A stretch of DNA of 64,000 nucleotides, from assembly GCF_030386795.1 (NCBI RefSeq), contig NZ_JANUQM010000020.1:62001-126000 (forward strand). Direction: 5' to 3'. Each line of letters begins with the position of its first letter. Position 1 is the stretch's first letter. Below, in pieces: positions 44,190 through 55,840 of the stretch. This DNA is from Streptomyces sp. S.PNR 29. Its GTDB lineage: Bacteria; Actinomycetota; Actinomycetes; Streptomycetales; Streptomycetaceae. The position numbers were made by a program, and so were the translations under genes. A model generated the notes under the pieces. That model was not told the origin of the DNA and did no database searches. It was given only the letters and a program-made list of their open reading frames with translations.

Positions 44190-45998
44190 ATGCGTCGTCC
44201 TGTCGCTCGGAATCTGACGGTCCTGGCGGTCTCGGCCGCCGTGGTCTCGGTGGGGGCGGCAGCGCCACCCGCCGCGCAGAGCAAGCCGGTCGGGACACCA
44301 CCGAAGGTCCCGGTCGCCGTCGGCTACGGCGGCGCGGTCGCGAGCGTCGACGCGGACGCCTCCGCCGCCGGGATCGAGGTCCTGAGGAAGGGCGGCAACG
44401 CCGTCGACGCGGCCGTCGCGACGGCCGCCGCGCTCGGCGTGACCGAGCCCTACTCCGCCGGTATCGGCGGGGGCGGCTACTTCGTCTACTACGACGCCAA
44501 GTCCCGTACGGTGCACACCATCGACGGCCGCGAGACCGCGCCCCTGACCGCGACCTCCGACCTCTTCGTGGAGAACGGCAAGCCGATCGCCTTCGCCGAC
44601 GCCGTCAGCAGCGGCCTCGGCGTCGGCACCCCGGGCACGCCCGCCACCTGGCAGACGGCACTGGACAAGTGGGGCAGCAGGAAGCTCGGTACGGTCCTCG
44701 GGCCCGCCGAGCGGATCGCCCGCAACGGCTTCACCGTCGACGACACGTTCCGTTCGCAGACCGCCGCCAACGAGACCCGGTTCCGCTACTTCCCCGCCAC
44801 CGCCGAACTGTTCCTGCCGGACGGTCAGCTCCCGGTCGTGGGCTCCACCTTCAAGAACCCCGACCTCGCCCGCACCTACCAGGAGCTGGCCCGCAAGGGC
44901 GTCGGCGCGATCTACCACGGCGACCTCGGCGACGACATCGTCGACACCGTCAACAAGCCGCCGGTCGACCCGGCCTCGGGCTGGAACGCCCGCCCGGGCA
45001 AGCTCTCCGAGAAGGACCTCGCGGCCTACCGCGCCAAGCTCCAGGCGCCGACGAAAACCTCGTACCGCGGCCTCGACGTCTACTCCATCGCGCCCTCCTC
45101 CTCCGGCGGCACGACCGTCGGCGAGGCCCTCAACATCCTTGAGAAGACCGACCTCTCCAAGGCGAGCGAGGTGCAGTACCTGCACCGCTACATCGAGGCG
45201 AGCCGTATCGCCTTCGCCGACCGGGGACGCTGGGTCGGCGACCCCGCCTTCGAGGACGTACCGACAAGGCAACTGCTCTCGCAGAAGTACGCCGACTCCC
45301 GCGCCTGCCTCATCAAGGACGACGCGGTGCTCACCAGCCCCCTCGCGCCGGGCGACCCGCGCAACCCGGCGGCCTGCGGCACGGCGGGCACGGCCGCCCC
45401 GACGACGTACGAGGGCGAGAACACCACGCACCTGACGGTGGCCGACAAGTGGGGGAACGTCGTCTCCTACACCCTCACCATCGAGCAGACCGGCGGCAGC
45501 GGGATCACCGTCCCCGGCCGTGGCTTCCTCCTCAACAACGAGCTGACGGACTTCTCCTTCACCCCGGCCAACCCGGCCGTGCACGACCCGAACCTGCCGG
45601 GTCCGGGCAAGCGGCCGCGCTCGTCGATCGCGCCGACGATCGTGCTGGACAAGCACGGCAAGCCGGTCGTCGCGCTCGGTTCACCGGGCGGCGCGACCAT
45701 CATCACCACGGTGCTGCAGACCCTCACCGGGTTCCTCGACCGCGGGCTGCCCCTCGTCGACGCGATCGCCGCGCCCCGCGCCAGCCAGCGCAACGCCGCC
45801 CAGACCGAACTCGAACCCGGCCTCTACGACAGCGCTCTGCGGAAGCAACTGGAGGCCATCGGGCACTCCTTCAAACCGAACCCCGAGATCGGCGCGGCGA
45901 CGGGCGTGCAGCGGCTGCCGAACGGCAGGTGGCTCGCCGCCGCCGAGAAGGTACGGCGGGGCGGCGGCTCGGCGATGGTGGTGCGCCCGGCGCCGTGA
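44190..45998 (+). CDS. ggt: Gamma-glutamyltransferase
   Basis: A 602-residue secreted N-terminal nucleophile hydrolase that cleaves the gamma-glutamyl bond of glutathione and related peptides and matures by self-cleavage. A signal peptide covers about 1-30. The large subunit has SAGIGGGGYFVYYD and the glutamate-binding region IDGRETAP. The catalytic Thr should be T413 in NTTHLTVADKWGN, the new N-terminus of the small subunit, followed by GFLLNNELTDF and GSPGG. ATG 44190 follows GGAGG. A second family member starts at 63625. Confidence 0.92.
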   Translation: MRRPVARNLTVLAVSAAVVSVGAAAPPAAQSKPVGTPPKVPVAVGYGGAVASVDADASAAGIEVLRKGGNAVDAAVATAAALGVTEPYSAGIGGGGYFVYYDAKSRTVHTIDGRETAPLTATSDLFVENGKPIAFADAVSSGLGVGTPGTPATWQTALDKWGSRKLGTVLGPAERIARNGFTVDDTFRSQTAANETRFRYFPATAELFLPDGQLPVVGSTFKNPDLARTYQELARKGVGAIYHGDLGDDIVDTVNKPPVDPASGWNARPGKLSEKDLAAYRAKLQAPTKTSYRGLDVYSIAPSSSGGTTVGEALNILEKTDLSKASEVQYLHRYIEASRIAFADRGRWVGDPAFEDVPTRQLLSQKYADSRACLIKDDAVLTSPLAPGDPRNPAACGTAGTAAPTTYEGENTTHLTVADKWGNVVSYTLTIEQTGGSGITVPGRGFLLNNELTDFSFTPANPAVHDPNLPGPGKRPRSSIAPTIVLDKHGKPVVALGSPGGATIITTVLQTLTGFLDRGLPLVDAIAAPRASQRNAAQTELEPGLYDSALRKQLEAIGHSFKPNPEIGAATGVQRLPNGRWLAAAEKVRRGGGSAMVVRPAP

Positions 45999-46005
45999 CG
46001 GCGCC
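45989..46005. terminator. Possible short hairpin between convergent genes
   Basis: GGCGCCG-tga-CGGCGCC is a 7-bp stem spanning the ggt stop codon. It lies between ggt and the convergent clp gene (stop at 46011). Weak loop; low certainty. Confidence 0.3.
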
Positions 46006-46010
46006 CCGGG

Positions 46011-48542
<2,532 letters not shown>

Positions 48543-48690
48543 GGTTTCCGTTCCTTCGCTGACGACTTGCCGGAGCCGGGTAACCGTGTGAGGGGTCGCT
48601 CATGCAACGATGGCACGATCCTCTGCGAGGGGCATGTGCAGCGGCGCCCGCTGTTCGGGGGGTACGGGTTTGCCGGCGGCCGCGGGTCGC

Positions 48691-48993
48691 GTGTGGTTGC
48701 TCGCGCCCAGGCGGCGGAGCCGCGTGGCGAAACAGTGCCGCGCCGCTCAGGGCGTCACCTCCCGCTCCGTGACATGCGGGCCTCTTCCCTCGCTGTCAGG
48801 ATGCGGGGACCGTCCTGCGTGATCGCCACCGTGTGTTCCGCGTGGGCGGCTCTGGAGCCGTCGTTCGTGCGGAGGGTCCAGCCGTCCCGTGCCGCGTGGT
48901 AGTCGTCCCCGCCGCCGGCGATCACCATCGGCTCGATCGCCAGGACCATGCCGTGGCGCAGCCGCGTGCCTCGCCCGGGGCGGCCCTCGTTCG
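48691..48993 (-). repeat. 303-bp tandem duplication, copy 1 (map 3' end)
   Basis: This is a near-identical copy of 48994-49296, with about four base differences (GTG/ATG-type changes at the ends). It contains the last 79 codons of the methionine aminopeptidase gene plus 64 bases beyond. The unit length is 303 bp, a multiple of three. The map-derived frame here (stop near 48755, containing GMVLAIEPMVIAGGGDDYHA) has no own start region and is a non-functional partial copy. Confidence 0.9.
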
Positions 48994-49296
48994 GTGTGGT
49001 TGCTCGCGCCCAGGCGGCGGAGCCGCATGGCGAAACAGTGCCGCGCCGCTCAGGGCGTCACCTCCCGCTCCGTGACATGCGGGCCTCTTCCCTCGCTGTC
49101 AGGATGCGGGGACCGTCCTGCGTGATCGCCACCGTGTGTTCCGCGTGGGCGGCTCTGGAGCCGTCGTTCGTGCGGAGGGTCCAGCCGTCCCGTGCCGCGT
49201 GGTAGTCGTCCCCGCCGCCGGCGATCACCATCGGCTCGATCGCCAGGACCATGCCGTGGCGCAGCCGCATGCCTCGCCCCGGCCGGCCCTCGTTCG
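48994..49296 (-). repeat. 303-bp tandem duplication, copy 2 (within map)
   Basis: The copy joined to the rest of the map gene. It directly abuts copy 1 with no spacer. The coding frame continues upstream past 49296, so this is the functional 3' end. Confidence 0.9.
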
Positions 49297-49855
49297 CCAC
49301 CGGAGGGTCCTCGTGCATCCGTCGGCCGATGCCGTGGCCCCCGAAGCCGTCCGGGATGCCGTAGCCCGCAGCTCGGCAGACCGAGCCGATGGCGTGGGCG
49401 ATGTCGCCGAGGCGGTTGCCCACGACGGCCGCCTCGATACCGGCGGCGAGGGCGCGCTCGGCGGTGTCGATCAGGCGCACGTCGTCGGCGCGCGGGCGGC
49501 CGACGACGAAACTGATCGCTGAGTCGCCGGCCCAGCCGTTCAGTTGCGCGCCGCAGTCGATGGAGACGAGGTCGCCGTCGCGCAGCCGGTAGCCGTCCGG
49601 GATGCCGTGCACGATCGCGTCGTTCACCGAGGCGCAGATGACGGCGGGAAAGGGAGTCGGCGCGAAGGCGGGCCGGTAGCCGAGGAAGGGTGAGGTCGCT
49701 CCCGCCCCGCGCAGCACCTCCCGTGCCACCGCGTCCAGCTCAAGCAGGGAGACGCCCACGTCAGCGGCCTGCCGTACGGCGGTCAGGGCTCTGCCCACGA
49801 CCTGGCCGGCCTCGTACATGGCGTCGATCGATGTGTCCGTCTTCAGCTCCACCAT
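49058..49855 (-). CDS. map: Methionine aminopeptidase, type I
   Basis: A 265-residue metallopeptidase that removes the initiator Met from new proteins. Metal ligands can be placed: D in LVSIDCGAQLNGWAGD (two Asp), H in GHGIGRRMHEDP, E in AIEPM and E near AEHTVAI. The family H79-equivalent is in NDAIVHGIPDG. ATG 49855 (MVELKTDTS) is taken as start; there is no ribosome site, and a TATAGT-like -10 box lies only 7 bases upstream, so a leaderless message is likely. Divergent from an XRE regulator across 32 bases. Confidence 0.92.
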   Translation of the reverse strand: MVELKTDTSIDAMYEAGQVVGRALTAVRQAADVGVSLLELDAVAREVLRGAGATSPFLGYRPAFAPTPFPAVICASVNDAIVHGIPDGYRLRDGDLVSIDCGAQLNGWAGDSAISFVVGRPRADDVRLIDTAERALAAGIEAAVVGNRLGDIAHAIGSVCRAAGYGIPDGFGGHGIGRRMHEDPPVANEGRPGRGMRLRHGMVLAIEPMVIAGGGDDYHAARDGWTLRTNDGSRAAHAEHTVAITQDGPRILTAREEARMSRSGR

Positions 49856-49887
49856 GCCAATTACTATACCGGTATTAGAATGGGGGC
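49856..49887. promoter_or_regulatory. Compact divergent promoter with ATACCGGTAT palindrome
   Basis: Only 32 bases separate map from the XRE gene. In the middle is the palindrome ATACCGGTAT (49866-49875). A -10-like TATAGT faces map and TAGAAT (49877-49882) faces the XRE gene, each about 7 bases from its start codon. This would place transcription starts at or near the ATGs, giving leaderless messages on both sides. The palindrome is a fair operator for the small XRE protein. Confidence 0.55.
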
Positions 49888-50139
49888 ATGGTGCGCACCC
49901 CACTGACCCCGGAAGAGCGTGAACGCGGAGAGCGGCTCGGGCGGCTGCTCCGCGAGGCGCGCGGCGACCGCAGCATGACGGAGATCGCGGCGAGGGCCGG
50001 CGTCTCCGCAGAGACCCTGCGCAAGATCGAGACCGGCCGCGCCCCGACCCCGGCCTTCTTCACCGTGGCCGCGCTGGCCGGCGCACTCGGTCTGTCGATG
50101 GACGAGCTGGCCGGACAGTGCGTGCTCGCGCCGGTTTGA
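49888..50139 (+). CDS. Small XRE family regulator
   Basis: An 83-residue protein that is nearly all helix-turn-helix (MTEIAARAGVSAETLRKIET, about 31-50) with a short tail (ALGLSMDELAGQ). No effector domain. The start ATG 49888 has no ribosome site. It lies head-to-head with map and is likely to bind the palindrome between them, controlling itself and perhaps the aminopeptidase gene. Confidence 0.85.
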   Translation: MVRTPLTPEERERGERLGRLLREARGDRSMTEIAARAGVSAETLRKIETGRAPTPAFFTVAALAGALGLSMDELAGQCVLAPV

Positions 50140-50285
50140 CCGGGTGGAGAGCCGGTCTTGGCCACCGCTTTGACCGCCCGTGCAACGATGCCTCCGCACA
50201 CCCACGAAAAATCGGCGTAGCACTCCTGTAACACGGCTGGTGTTCGCTACCGGACGGAGTGCTCCAGTCTGGCGGGAGTTGGGCG

Positions 50286-51866
50286 ATGACCGTGGATCGG
50301 CTCCCGGCTCGGGTGCGGGAGTTCGCGACGTACCTGGACGGCCTGTTGGCGCGCCTGGACCAGGGCGGCGGCTGGTGCGGTGTGTTCTGGCAGCGCGACC
50401 CGGACGGCATGCAGGCCTGTCTCGACGGGCGGGAGGTGCCGCCCTGGGACGTCGTGGAGGCGCTCCTGCAGGATCTCGCCGCCGCCTACGGTCCCGGCGA
50501 CGACGTCGTCCGCCCGGAGAGGGAACGGGCCCGCGCCCTGCACGCCGCCGCGCTCACCGCCCACGACGCCCGGCCCGGCGGGCGGGACGCCCTCGGGGAC
50601 CGGCTCGACGTCATGCTCCGCGAGCAGAAGTACGCCGCCGAACGGCAGGCGGAACTGAGCCGCCTGCTCGCCTCCGCCGCCACCCGGGAGGAGGCCGACG
50701 CCCTCCGCCTCGACCTCGCCTGGGCCCGCGACGACCACGAACGGGCGACCGCCCGGTGCGCCGAACTGCGGGCGCGGATGGCGGAGCTGGACCGGCGGGC
50801 GCACGGCCTGGAGATGCAGCGGCGAGGCGCCACGGCGGACGGCACCGTGCACCGGATCGACCGCGGATTCCCGGCGGAGGATGCGCGTCCGGGCGGGCAC
50901 GGTTCGTACGACGAAGGATTCCCGAGCATGCCGCGGCAGCGCGGCGCTTCCTCCCAGGGCGCGGCGGCGGACCGGCATGACGGCCGGCAGGCCACCGCCG
51001 GCGCCGCGGCGGCCGACCCGCACGACCCCCGCCACGGGCACCCGGCCCCCACCGGGAGCGCGCCCGGCGAGTACGGCAACGCCCAGCCCGCGCCCCTGGA
51101 CCCCCAGCCCCCCGCAGCGCAGCAACCCGCCCCCAAGCAGCGCAAACGCCGACGCGGCAGCGCCCGCTTCGCCGGGATGGCCGAGGAGGAGGCCGCCCCC
51201 GTCGTCGTACCGCCGACCGCCGCACCGGCCCCGCCCACGTCGGCGCCCACCACCCGCCGTACCCCGCGCGGAGCCCGGTTCGCCGGGGCGGCGGAAGCCG
51301 TGGAGCAGGGGGCCTCGCAGGCCGAGGTGCTCGACGCGGAGGACTGGCGCGAGGTCGGCCGGACCGTCGAGACGCTGACGCGGCTGCGGAGCGAGGGACG
51401 CACCGGTGAGGCGCACGCGCTGCTGGTCGAGATCGCCTACTGGCCCGCCTCCCGCTTCCCGCTGCTCGCCGCCGGGATGCAGAGCGCCGGGCTGGGAGCC
51501 GACTGGGCGACCCTGCTGTGGGAGGCCGCCTCGCTGCCCGCCGGCCGGCTGGTCGCCGCCGCGGACGCGCTGGTCGAGGCGGGCCGCACCGAGGACGGCC
51601 AGCAGATCCTGCGGCAGGGCGTCATCCGGCCCGCCGCCGAGATCGGACAGTCCGTGCTCGGGCTGGTCGCCGAGGGCCGTCACCGCGAGGTGCGCGTGCT
51701 CCTCGACGCGTACGTCCGCGTCCGCACCCCGGAGGAGGCCGCCCGCAGCGTGGCACCCGATCCACAGGCGCTCGTGCCCCTGCTGCTGGAGGCCGCCCGG
51801 GGCGTCTCGGACGAGCGGCACTGGGACCTCGTGCACGCCCTCCGCGTCGCCGGCTTCCCGGCCTGA
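50286..51866 (+). CDS. Large Pro/Ala-rich protein of unknown function
   Basis: A 526-residue protein starting at ATG 50286 with GGGAG 9 bases upstream. Residues 1-95 look like a folded helical domain (RVREFATYLDGLLARLDQ). Residues 100-185 are a charged coiled coil (REQKYAAERQAELSRLLASA). Residues 190-350 are low-complexity Pro/Ala/Gln with two similar motifs (RGSARFAGMAEEE and RGARFAGAAEA). Residues 360-526 are helical repeats (TLTRLRSEGRTGEAHALLVE). Conserved-looking in streptomycetes, but no known activity. A scaffold or regulatory role is a guess. Confidence 0.75.
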   Translation: MTVDRLPARVREFATYLDGLLARLDQGGGWCGVFWQRDPDGMQACLDGREVPPWDVVEALLQDLAAAYGPGDDVVRPERERARALHAAALTAHDARPGGRDALGDRLDVMLREQKYAAERQAELSRLLASAATREEADALRLDLAWARDDHERATARCAELRARMAELDRRAHGLEMQRRGATADGTVHRIDRGFPAEDARPGGHGSYDEGFPSMPRQRGASSQGAAADRHDGRQATAGAAAADPHDPRHGHPAPTGSAPGEYGNAQPAPLDPQPPAAQQPAPKQRKRRRGSARFAGMAEEEAAPVVVPPTAAPAPPTSAPTTRRTPRGARFAGAAEAVEQGASQAEVLDAEDWREVGRTVETLTRLRSEGRTGEAHALLVEIAYWPASRFPLLAAGMQSAGLGADWATLLWEAASLPAGRLVAAADALVEAGRTEDGQQILRQGVIRPAAEIGQSVLGLVAEGRHREVRVLLDAYVRVRTPEEAARSVAPDPQALVPLLLEAARGVSDERHWDLVHALRVAGFPA

Positions 51867-51989
51867 CACCACCCCTGACCTCCTCACACCCGCCCCGTAC
51901 CACTCACCCACAGGAGTCAGAAACGCCACCGACTTCACGGGTAAGCGACGATGGTCTTGGCAAGCCTGTCCCGGAGGCTTACGTTCATC

Positions 51990-52020
51990 CCTCTACGACC
52001 CGCGTCTACGGGCGTAGAGG
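51990..52020 (+). promoter_or_regulatory. Leader hairpin before first beta-ureidopropionase gene
   Basis: CCTCTACG-a-CCCG pairs with CGGG-CGTAGAGG around a 6-base loop, leaving one unpaired A. The 12-bp stem ends 28 bases before the ATG and about 15 bases before AAGGAG. It is either a cis-acting RNA hairpin or an operator palindrome. Confidence 0.5.
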
Positions 52021-52048
52021 CTCTGACGTCCCGTCGAAGGAGCAGCTC

Positions 52049-52891
52049 ATGGCCGACGTCGTACGTGCCGCACTGGTCCAGGCCACCTGGACCGGCGACA
52101 CGGAGTCCATGGTGGCGAAACACGAGGAGCACGCCCGCGAGGCGGCCCGGCAGGGTGCGAAGGTCATCGGCTTCCAGGAGGTCTTCAACAGCCCCTACTT
52201 CTGCCAGGTCCAGGAGCCGGAGCACTACCGCTGGGCCGAGCCGGTCCCCGACGGGCCCACCGTGCGCCGTATGCGGGAGCTGGCGCGCGAGACCGGCATG
52301 GTGATCGTCGTGCCGGTGTTCGAGGTCGAACAGTCGGGCTTCTACTACAACACCGCGGCCGTGATCGACGCCGACGGCACCTACCTCGGCAAGTACAGAA
52401 AACACCACATCCCGCAGGTCAGAGGCTTCTGGGAGAAGTACTACTTCAAACCCGGCAACCTCGGCTGGCCCGTCTTCGACACCGCCGTGGGCAAGGTCGG
52501 CGTCTACATCTGCTACGACCGTCATTTCCCGGAGGGCTGGCGGCAGCTCGGTCTGAACGGCGCCCAGCTGGTCTACAACCCGTCCGCCACGCACCGGGGC
52601 CTGTCGGGCCACCTGTGGCGGCTGGAGCAGCCGGCGGCGGCCGTCGCCAACGAGTACTTCGTCGCCGCGATCAACCGCGTGGGCCAGGAGGAGTACGGCG
52701 ACAACGACTTCTACGGGACCTCGTACTTCGTCGACCCGCGCGGACAGTTCGTCGGCGAGGTCGCCAGTGACACCAAGGAGGAGCTCGTGGTCCGCGACCT
52801 GGACTTCGACCTCATCGAAGAAGTGCGGCAGCAGTGGGCGTTCTACCGCGACCGCCGCCCCGACGCGTACGAAGGGCTGGTGCAGCCGTGA
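52049..52891 (+). CDS. Nitrilase-superfamily beta-ureidopropionase (copy 1)
   Basis: A 280-residue carbon-nitrogen hydrolase. The triad is in place: E44 (GFQEVFNSPYF), K118 (GKYRKHHIP) and C155 (GVYICYDRHFPEG). Residues such as QVRGFWEKYYFKPGNLGWP are typical of N-carbamoyl-beta-alanine amidohydrolases, which release beta-alanine, CO2 and ammonia in pyrimidine breakdown. ATG 52049 follows AAGGAG. The stop overlaps the GTG of the aminotransferase gene (GTGA). A paralogue with the same length and residue numbering is at 55946. Confidence 0.9.
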   Translation: MADVVRAALVQATWTGDTESMVAKHEEHAREAARQGAKVIGFQEVFNSPYFCQVQEPEHYRWAEPVPDGPTVRRMRELARETGMVIVVPVFEVEQSGFYYNTAAVIDADGTYLGKYRKHHIPQVRGFWEKYYFKPGNLGWPVFDTAVGKVGVYICYDRHFPEGWRQLGLNGAQLVYNPSATHRGLSGHLWRLEQPAAAVANEYFVAAINRVGQEEYGDNDFYGTSYFVDPRGQFVGEVASDTKEELVVRDLDFDLIEEVRQQWAFYRDRRPDAYEGLVQP

Positions 52892-54174
52892 CCAAGGACC
52901 TGTTGTGGCGCCACCGGGCCGTCCTCCCGGACTGGCTCGCCCTCTACTACGAGGAGCCCATCGAGATCACGCACGGCGAGGGCCGGCACGTCTGGGACGC
53001 CGACGGCAACCGCTACCTCGACTTCTTCGGCGGCATCCTCACCACGATGACCGCGCACGCCCTGCCCGAGGTGACCAAGGCGGTCAGCGAGCAGGCCGGG
53101 CGGATCATCCACTCCTCGACGCTCTACCTCAACCGGCCGATGGTCGAACTCGCCGAGCGCATCGCCCAGGTGTCCGGCATCCCGGACGCCCGGGTCTTCT
53201 TCACTACCTCCGGCACGGAGGCCAACGACACGGCCCTGCTGCTGGCGACGACGTACCGCCAGAGCAACACCATCCTGGCGATGCGCAACAGCTACCACGG
53301 CCGCTCCTTCAGCGCCGTCGGCATCACCGGCAACCGCGGCTGGTCGCCCACGTCCCTGTCCCCGCTGCAGACGCTGTACGTCCACGGCGGCGTGCGCACC
53401 CGCGGCCCGTACGCCGCGCTGAGCGACGAGGACTTCGTCGCGGCCTGCGTCGACGACCTCAAGGACCTGCTCGGCCACACCCGCCCCCCGGCCGCGCTGA
53501 TCGCCGAGCCCATCCAGGGCGTCGGCGGCTTCACCTCGCCGCCGGACGGCCTGTACGCCGCCTTCCGCGAGGTGCTGAACGAGCGCGGCATCCTGTGGAT
53601 CGCCGACGAGGTGCAGACCGGCTGGGGCCGTACCGGCGACCACTTCTGGGGCTGGCAGGCGCACGGGCAGAGCGGACCGCCGGACATCATGACCTTCGCC
53701 AAGGGCATCGGCAACGGCATGTCCATCGGCGGGGTCGTCGCCCGCGCCGAGATCATGAACTGCATCGACTCCAACAGCATCTCCACCTTCGGCGGCACGC
53801 AGATCACCATGGCGGCCGGCCTCGCCAACCTCACCTACCTGCTGGAGCACGACCTCCAGGGCAACGCCCGGCGGGTCGGCGGGATGCTCATCGAGCGGCT
53901 GCGGGGCGTCGCCGCGCAGGTGCCGGCCGTACGGGAGGTGCGGGGCCGTGGACTGATGATCGGCGTCGAGCTGACCAGGCCCGGCACCGACGAGGCCGAT
54001 CCACAGGCCGCGGCCGCCGTGCTGGAGGCGGCCCGCGCGGGCGGGCTGCTCATCGGCAAGGGCGGCGGGCACAACACCAGCGCGCTGCGCATCGCGCCGC
54101 CGCTGTCCCTCACCGTCGCGGAGGCCGAGGAGGGCGCCGCGATCCTCGAGAGCGCTCTGAGAAGCATCCTGTAG
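52888..54174 (+). CDS. Class III aminotransferase (beta-alanine/omega-amino acid type)
   Basis: A 428-residue PLP enzyme with the class III signature (LWIADEVQTGWGRTG) and the PLP lysine K272 in TFAKGIGNGMSIGG. Other family features are FTTSGTEANDTALLLA and AEPIQGVGG. The family includes alanine-glyoxylate and beta-alanine:pyruvate aminotransferases. Translational coupling to the ureidopropionase gene (GTGA overlap) suggests it uses beta-alanine or beta-aminoisobutyrate made in the previous step, giving malonate semialdehyde. Confidence 0.9.
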   Translation: MTKDLLWRHRAVLPDWLALYYEEPIEITHGEGRHVWDADGNRYLDFFGGILTTMTAHALPEVTKAVSEQAGRIIHSSTLYLNRPMVELAERIAQVSGIPDARVFFTTSGTEANDTALLLATTYRQSNTILAMRNSYHGRSFSAVGITGNRGWSPTSLSPLQTLYVHGGVRTRGPYAALSDEDFVAACVDDLKDLLGHTRPPAALIAEPIQGVGGFTSPPDGLYAAFREVLNERGILWIADEVQTGWGRTGDHFWGWQAHGQSGPPDIMTFAKGIGNGMSIGGVVARAEIMNCIDSNSISTFGGTQITMAAGLANLTYLLEHDLQGNARRVGGMLIERLRGVAAQVPAVREVRGRGLMIGVELTRPGTDEADPQAAAAVLEAARAGGLLIGKGGGHNTSALRIAPPLSLTVAEAEEGAAILESALRSIL

Positions 54175-54215
54175 CAGCGCCCCGGAGGCGAACGGCAAAA
54201 AAAGGGGAATGCGCC

Positions 54216-55790
54216 ATGACCACCACCTGGGAGCCCCTGGAACCGGCCCTGTCGGTCCGCCAGGTCCTCACGCTGGAGCGGGTCCTCGCCGGGGATCCCG
54301 AGGTGGTGGCCGGCGCGAGCCAGCTCGACCGGCCCGTGCGCTGGGTGCACGTCGCCGAGGCCGCCGACGTCGGCGTGATGCTCAGCGGCGGCGAGATGGT
54401 CCTCACCACCGGTGTACTGCTCGCCGGTGACGAGGAGAAACAGGCCGAGTACATCCAGTCCCTGTACCGGGCGGAGGCCGCGGCGGTCGTCCTCGGCCTC
54501 GGCCGCGCCTTCCCGGCCCCGCCCGACGTGATGCGCCGGGCGGCGGAGCGGTGCGGGCTGCCGATGGTCGTCCTGCACCGGCCCTTCCCCTTCGCCCAGC
54601 TGACCGAGGAGGTCCAGTCCCGGCTGGTGCGGCGCAAGTTCGCCGCCGTCAGCCTCTCCGAGGCCGTCCGCACCGAGCTCACCGGCCTCATCACCGCGGG
54701 CGCCCCGCTGCAACGCCTGCTCGACGAGGTGGCCCGGCACAGCGGCTGCCCCGTCGTCGTCACCAACCTCGCCCACCGCGTCCTCGCCACGGCAGGGGAG
54801 CGGCCCGCGGTCGACGACGTGCTGCGCGACTGGGAGCGCATCGCCCGGCAGGCCGGCGGCAGCGAGGGCGACGGCTGGATCCGCGCCGAACTGACCGGGC
54901 GCGGGGAGCGATGGGGCCGGATCGTGCTGTGCGGCTACCGCGGCGACACCGCCACCGGGCGGCTGCTCGCCGACCGCGCCGCCGAGGCCCTCGTCCTGCA
55001 CCGCATGCTCAGCGGCAACGCGGCGTGCTCCTGGGAGGAGCAGTCCGCGCAGAGCCTGCTCACCGACCTGGTCAGCGGCGTCGTACCGGTACGGCAGCTG
55101 CTGCCCCGGGCGCGCGCGGCCGGACTGCCGGTGGGCCGGCGCAGCTTCGTCCCGCTGGTCGTCCGGCACGGCGAACCGGCCCGGCTCGACCGGGTCCTGC
55201 GCCTGCTGGGACTGTCCGGGATCGTCGCCGAACTGGCCGACGGAGCCACCGCCGTCCTGCTCAGCCTCGCCCGCGACCAGGACGCCGAGGCGCTCACCGC
55301 CCACTTCGCGGCCCGGCTGCGCTCGGAGTCCGGGGCGACGAAGACCGTGGTGGCGGCGGCCGACGCGCGCACCGCCTGGGACGAGGTACCGGCCGGCCTG
55401 CGCGAGGCACAGCACGTGGCGGACGCCGTCGCCGACTCCTCGGACGCCCTCGACCTCCCGGCCGTCGTCCGCCTCAGGGACGTCCACCTGCGCGGCCTGA
55501 TACGGCTGCTGCGCGACGACCCCCACGTGCAGTCCTTCGCGGAGCGGGAGCTGGACGGGCTGCTGTGCGGGCGGGACGACGAGGCGGCGGCCCTGCTCGC
55601 CGTCCTGCGGACCTACCTCGCGACCGGACGCAACAAGTCCCGCACCGCCCAGCTCCACCACGTCTCCCGGCCCGCGCTCTACCGCCGCCTGGAGGCGATA
55701 CAGGCCCGGCTCGGCGTGGACCTCGACGACTTCGAGCAGGCCGCCTCCGTGCACATCGCACTTCTCGCGCACGACGCGCAACAGCGGTGA
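54216..55790 (+). CDS. PucR family transcriptional regulator
   Basis: A 524-residue regulator. The N-terminal PucR domain (about 12-130: LSVRQVLTLERVLAGDPEVV; GEMVLTTGVLLAG) is the likely ligand sensor. A middle GGDEF-like region follows. The C-terminal helix-turn-helix is typical (LRTYLATGRNKSRTAQLHHV, then SRPALYRRLEAI). PucR proteins often control purine, hydantoin or pyrimidine catabolism. It sits between the two ureidopropionase genes and is probably the regulator of the whole cluster. ATG 54216 follows AAAAGGGG. Confidence 0.9.
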   Translation: MTTTWEPLEPALSVRQVLTLERVLAGDPEVVAGASQLDRPVRWVHVAEAADVGVMLSGGEMVLTTGVLLAGDEEKQAEYIQSLYRAEAAAVVLGLGRAFPAPPDVMRRAAERCGLPMVVLHRPFPFAQLTEEVQSRLVRRKFAAVSLSEAVRTELTGLITAGAPLQRLLDEVARHSGCPVVVTNLAHRVLATAGERPAVDDVLRDWERIARQAGGSEGDGWIRAELTGRGERWGRIVLCGYRGDTATGRLLADRAAEALVLHRMLSGNAACSWEEQSAQSLLTDLVSGVVPVRQLLPRARAAGLPVGRRSFVPLVVRHGEPARLDRVLRLLGLSGIVAELADGATAVLLSLARDQDAEALTAHFAARLRSESGATKTVVAAADARTAWDEVPAGLREAQHVADAVADSSDALDLPAVVRLRDVHLRGLIRLLRDDPHVQSFAERELDGLLCGRDDEAAALLAVLRTYLATGRNKSRTAQLHHVSRPALYRRLEAIQARLGVDLDDFEQAASVHIALLAHDAQQR

Positions 55791-55840
55791 AACACGCGGC
55801 GACCTGGGAAAACGGCGGTGAAACATGGGGCGCTTCGAGG

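Noticed and set aside
49136..49522. Plus-strand frames opposite map, also repeated in the duplication
   Set aside because: They repeat only because the DNA is duplicated; the minus strand codes for methionine aminopeptidase with all metal ligands.
52767..54215. In-frame open extension upstream of pucR giving a protein of about 1000 residues
   Set aside because: The extension overlaps the aminotransferase gene out of phase and is Arg/Gly-rich. ATG 54216 with AAAAGGGG is the real start.
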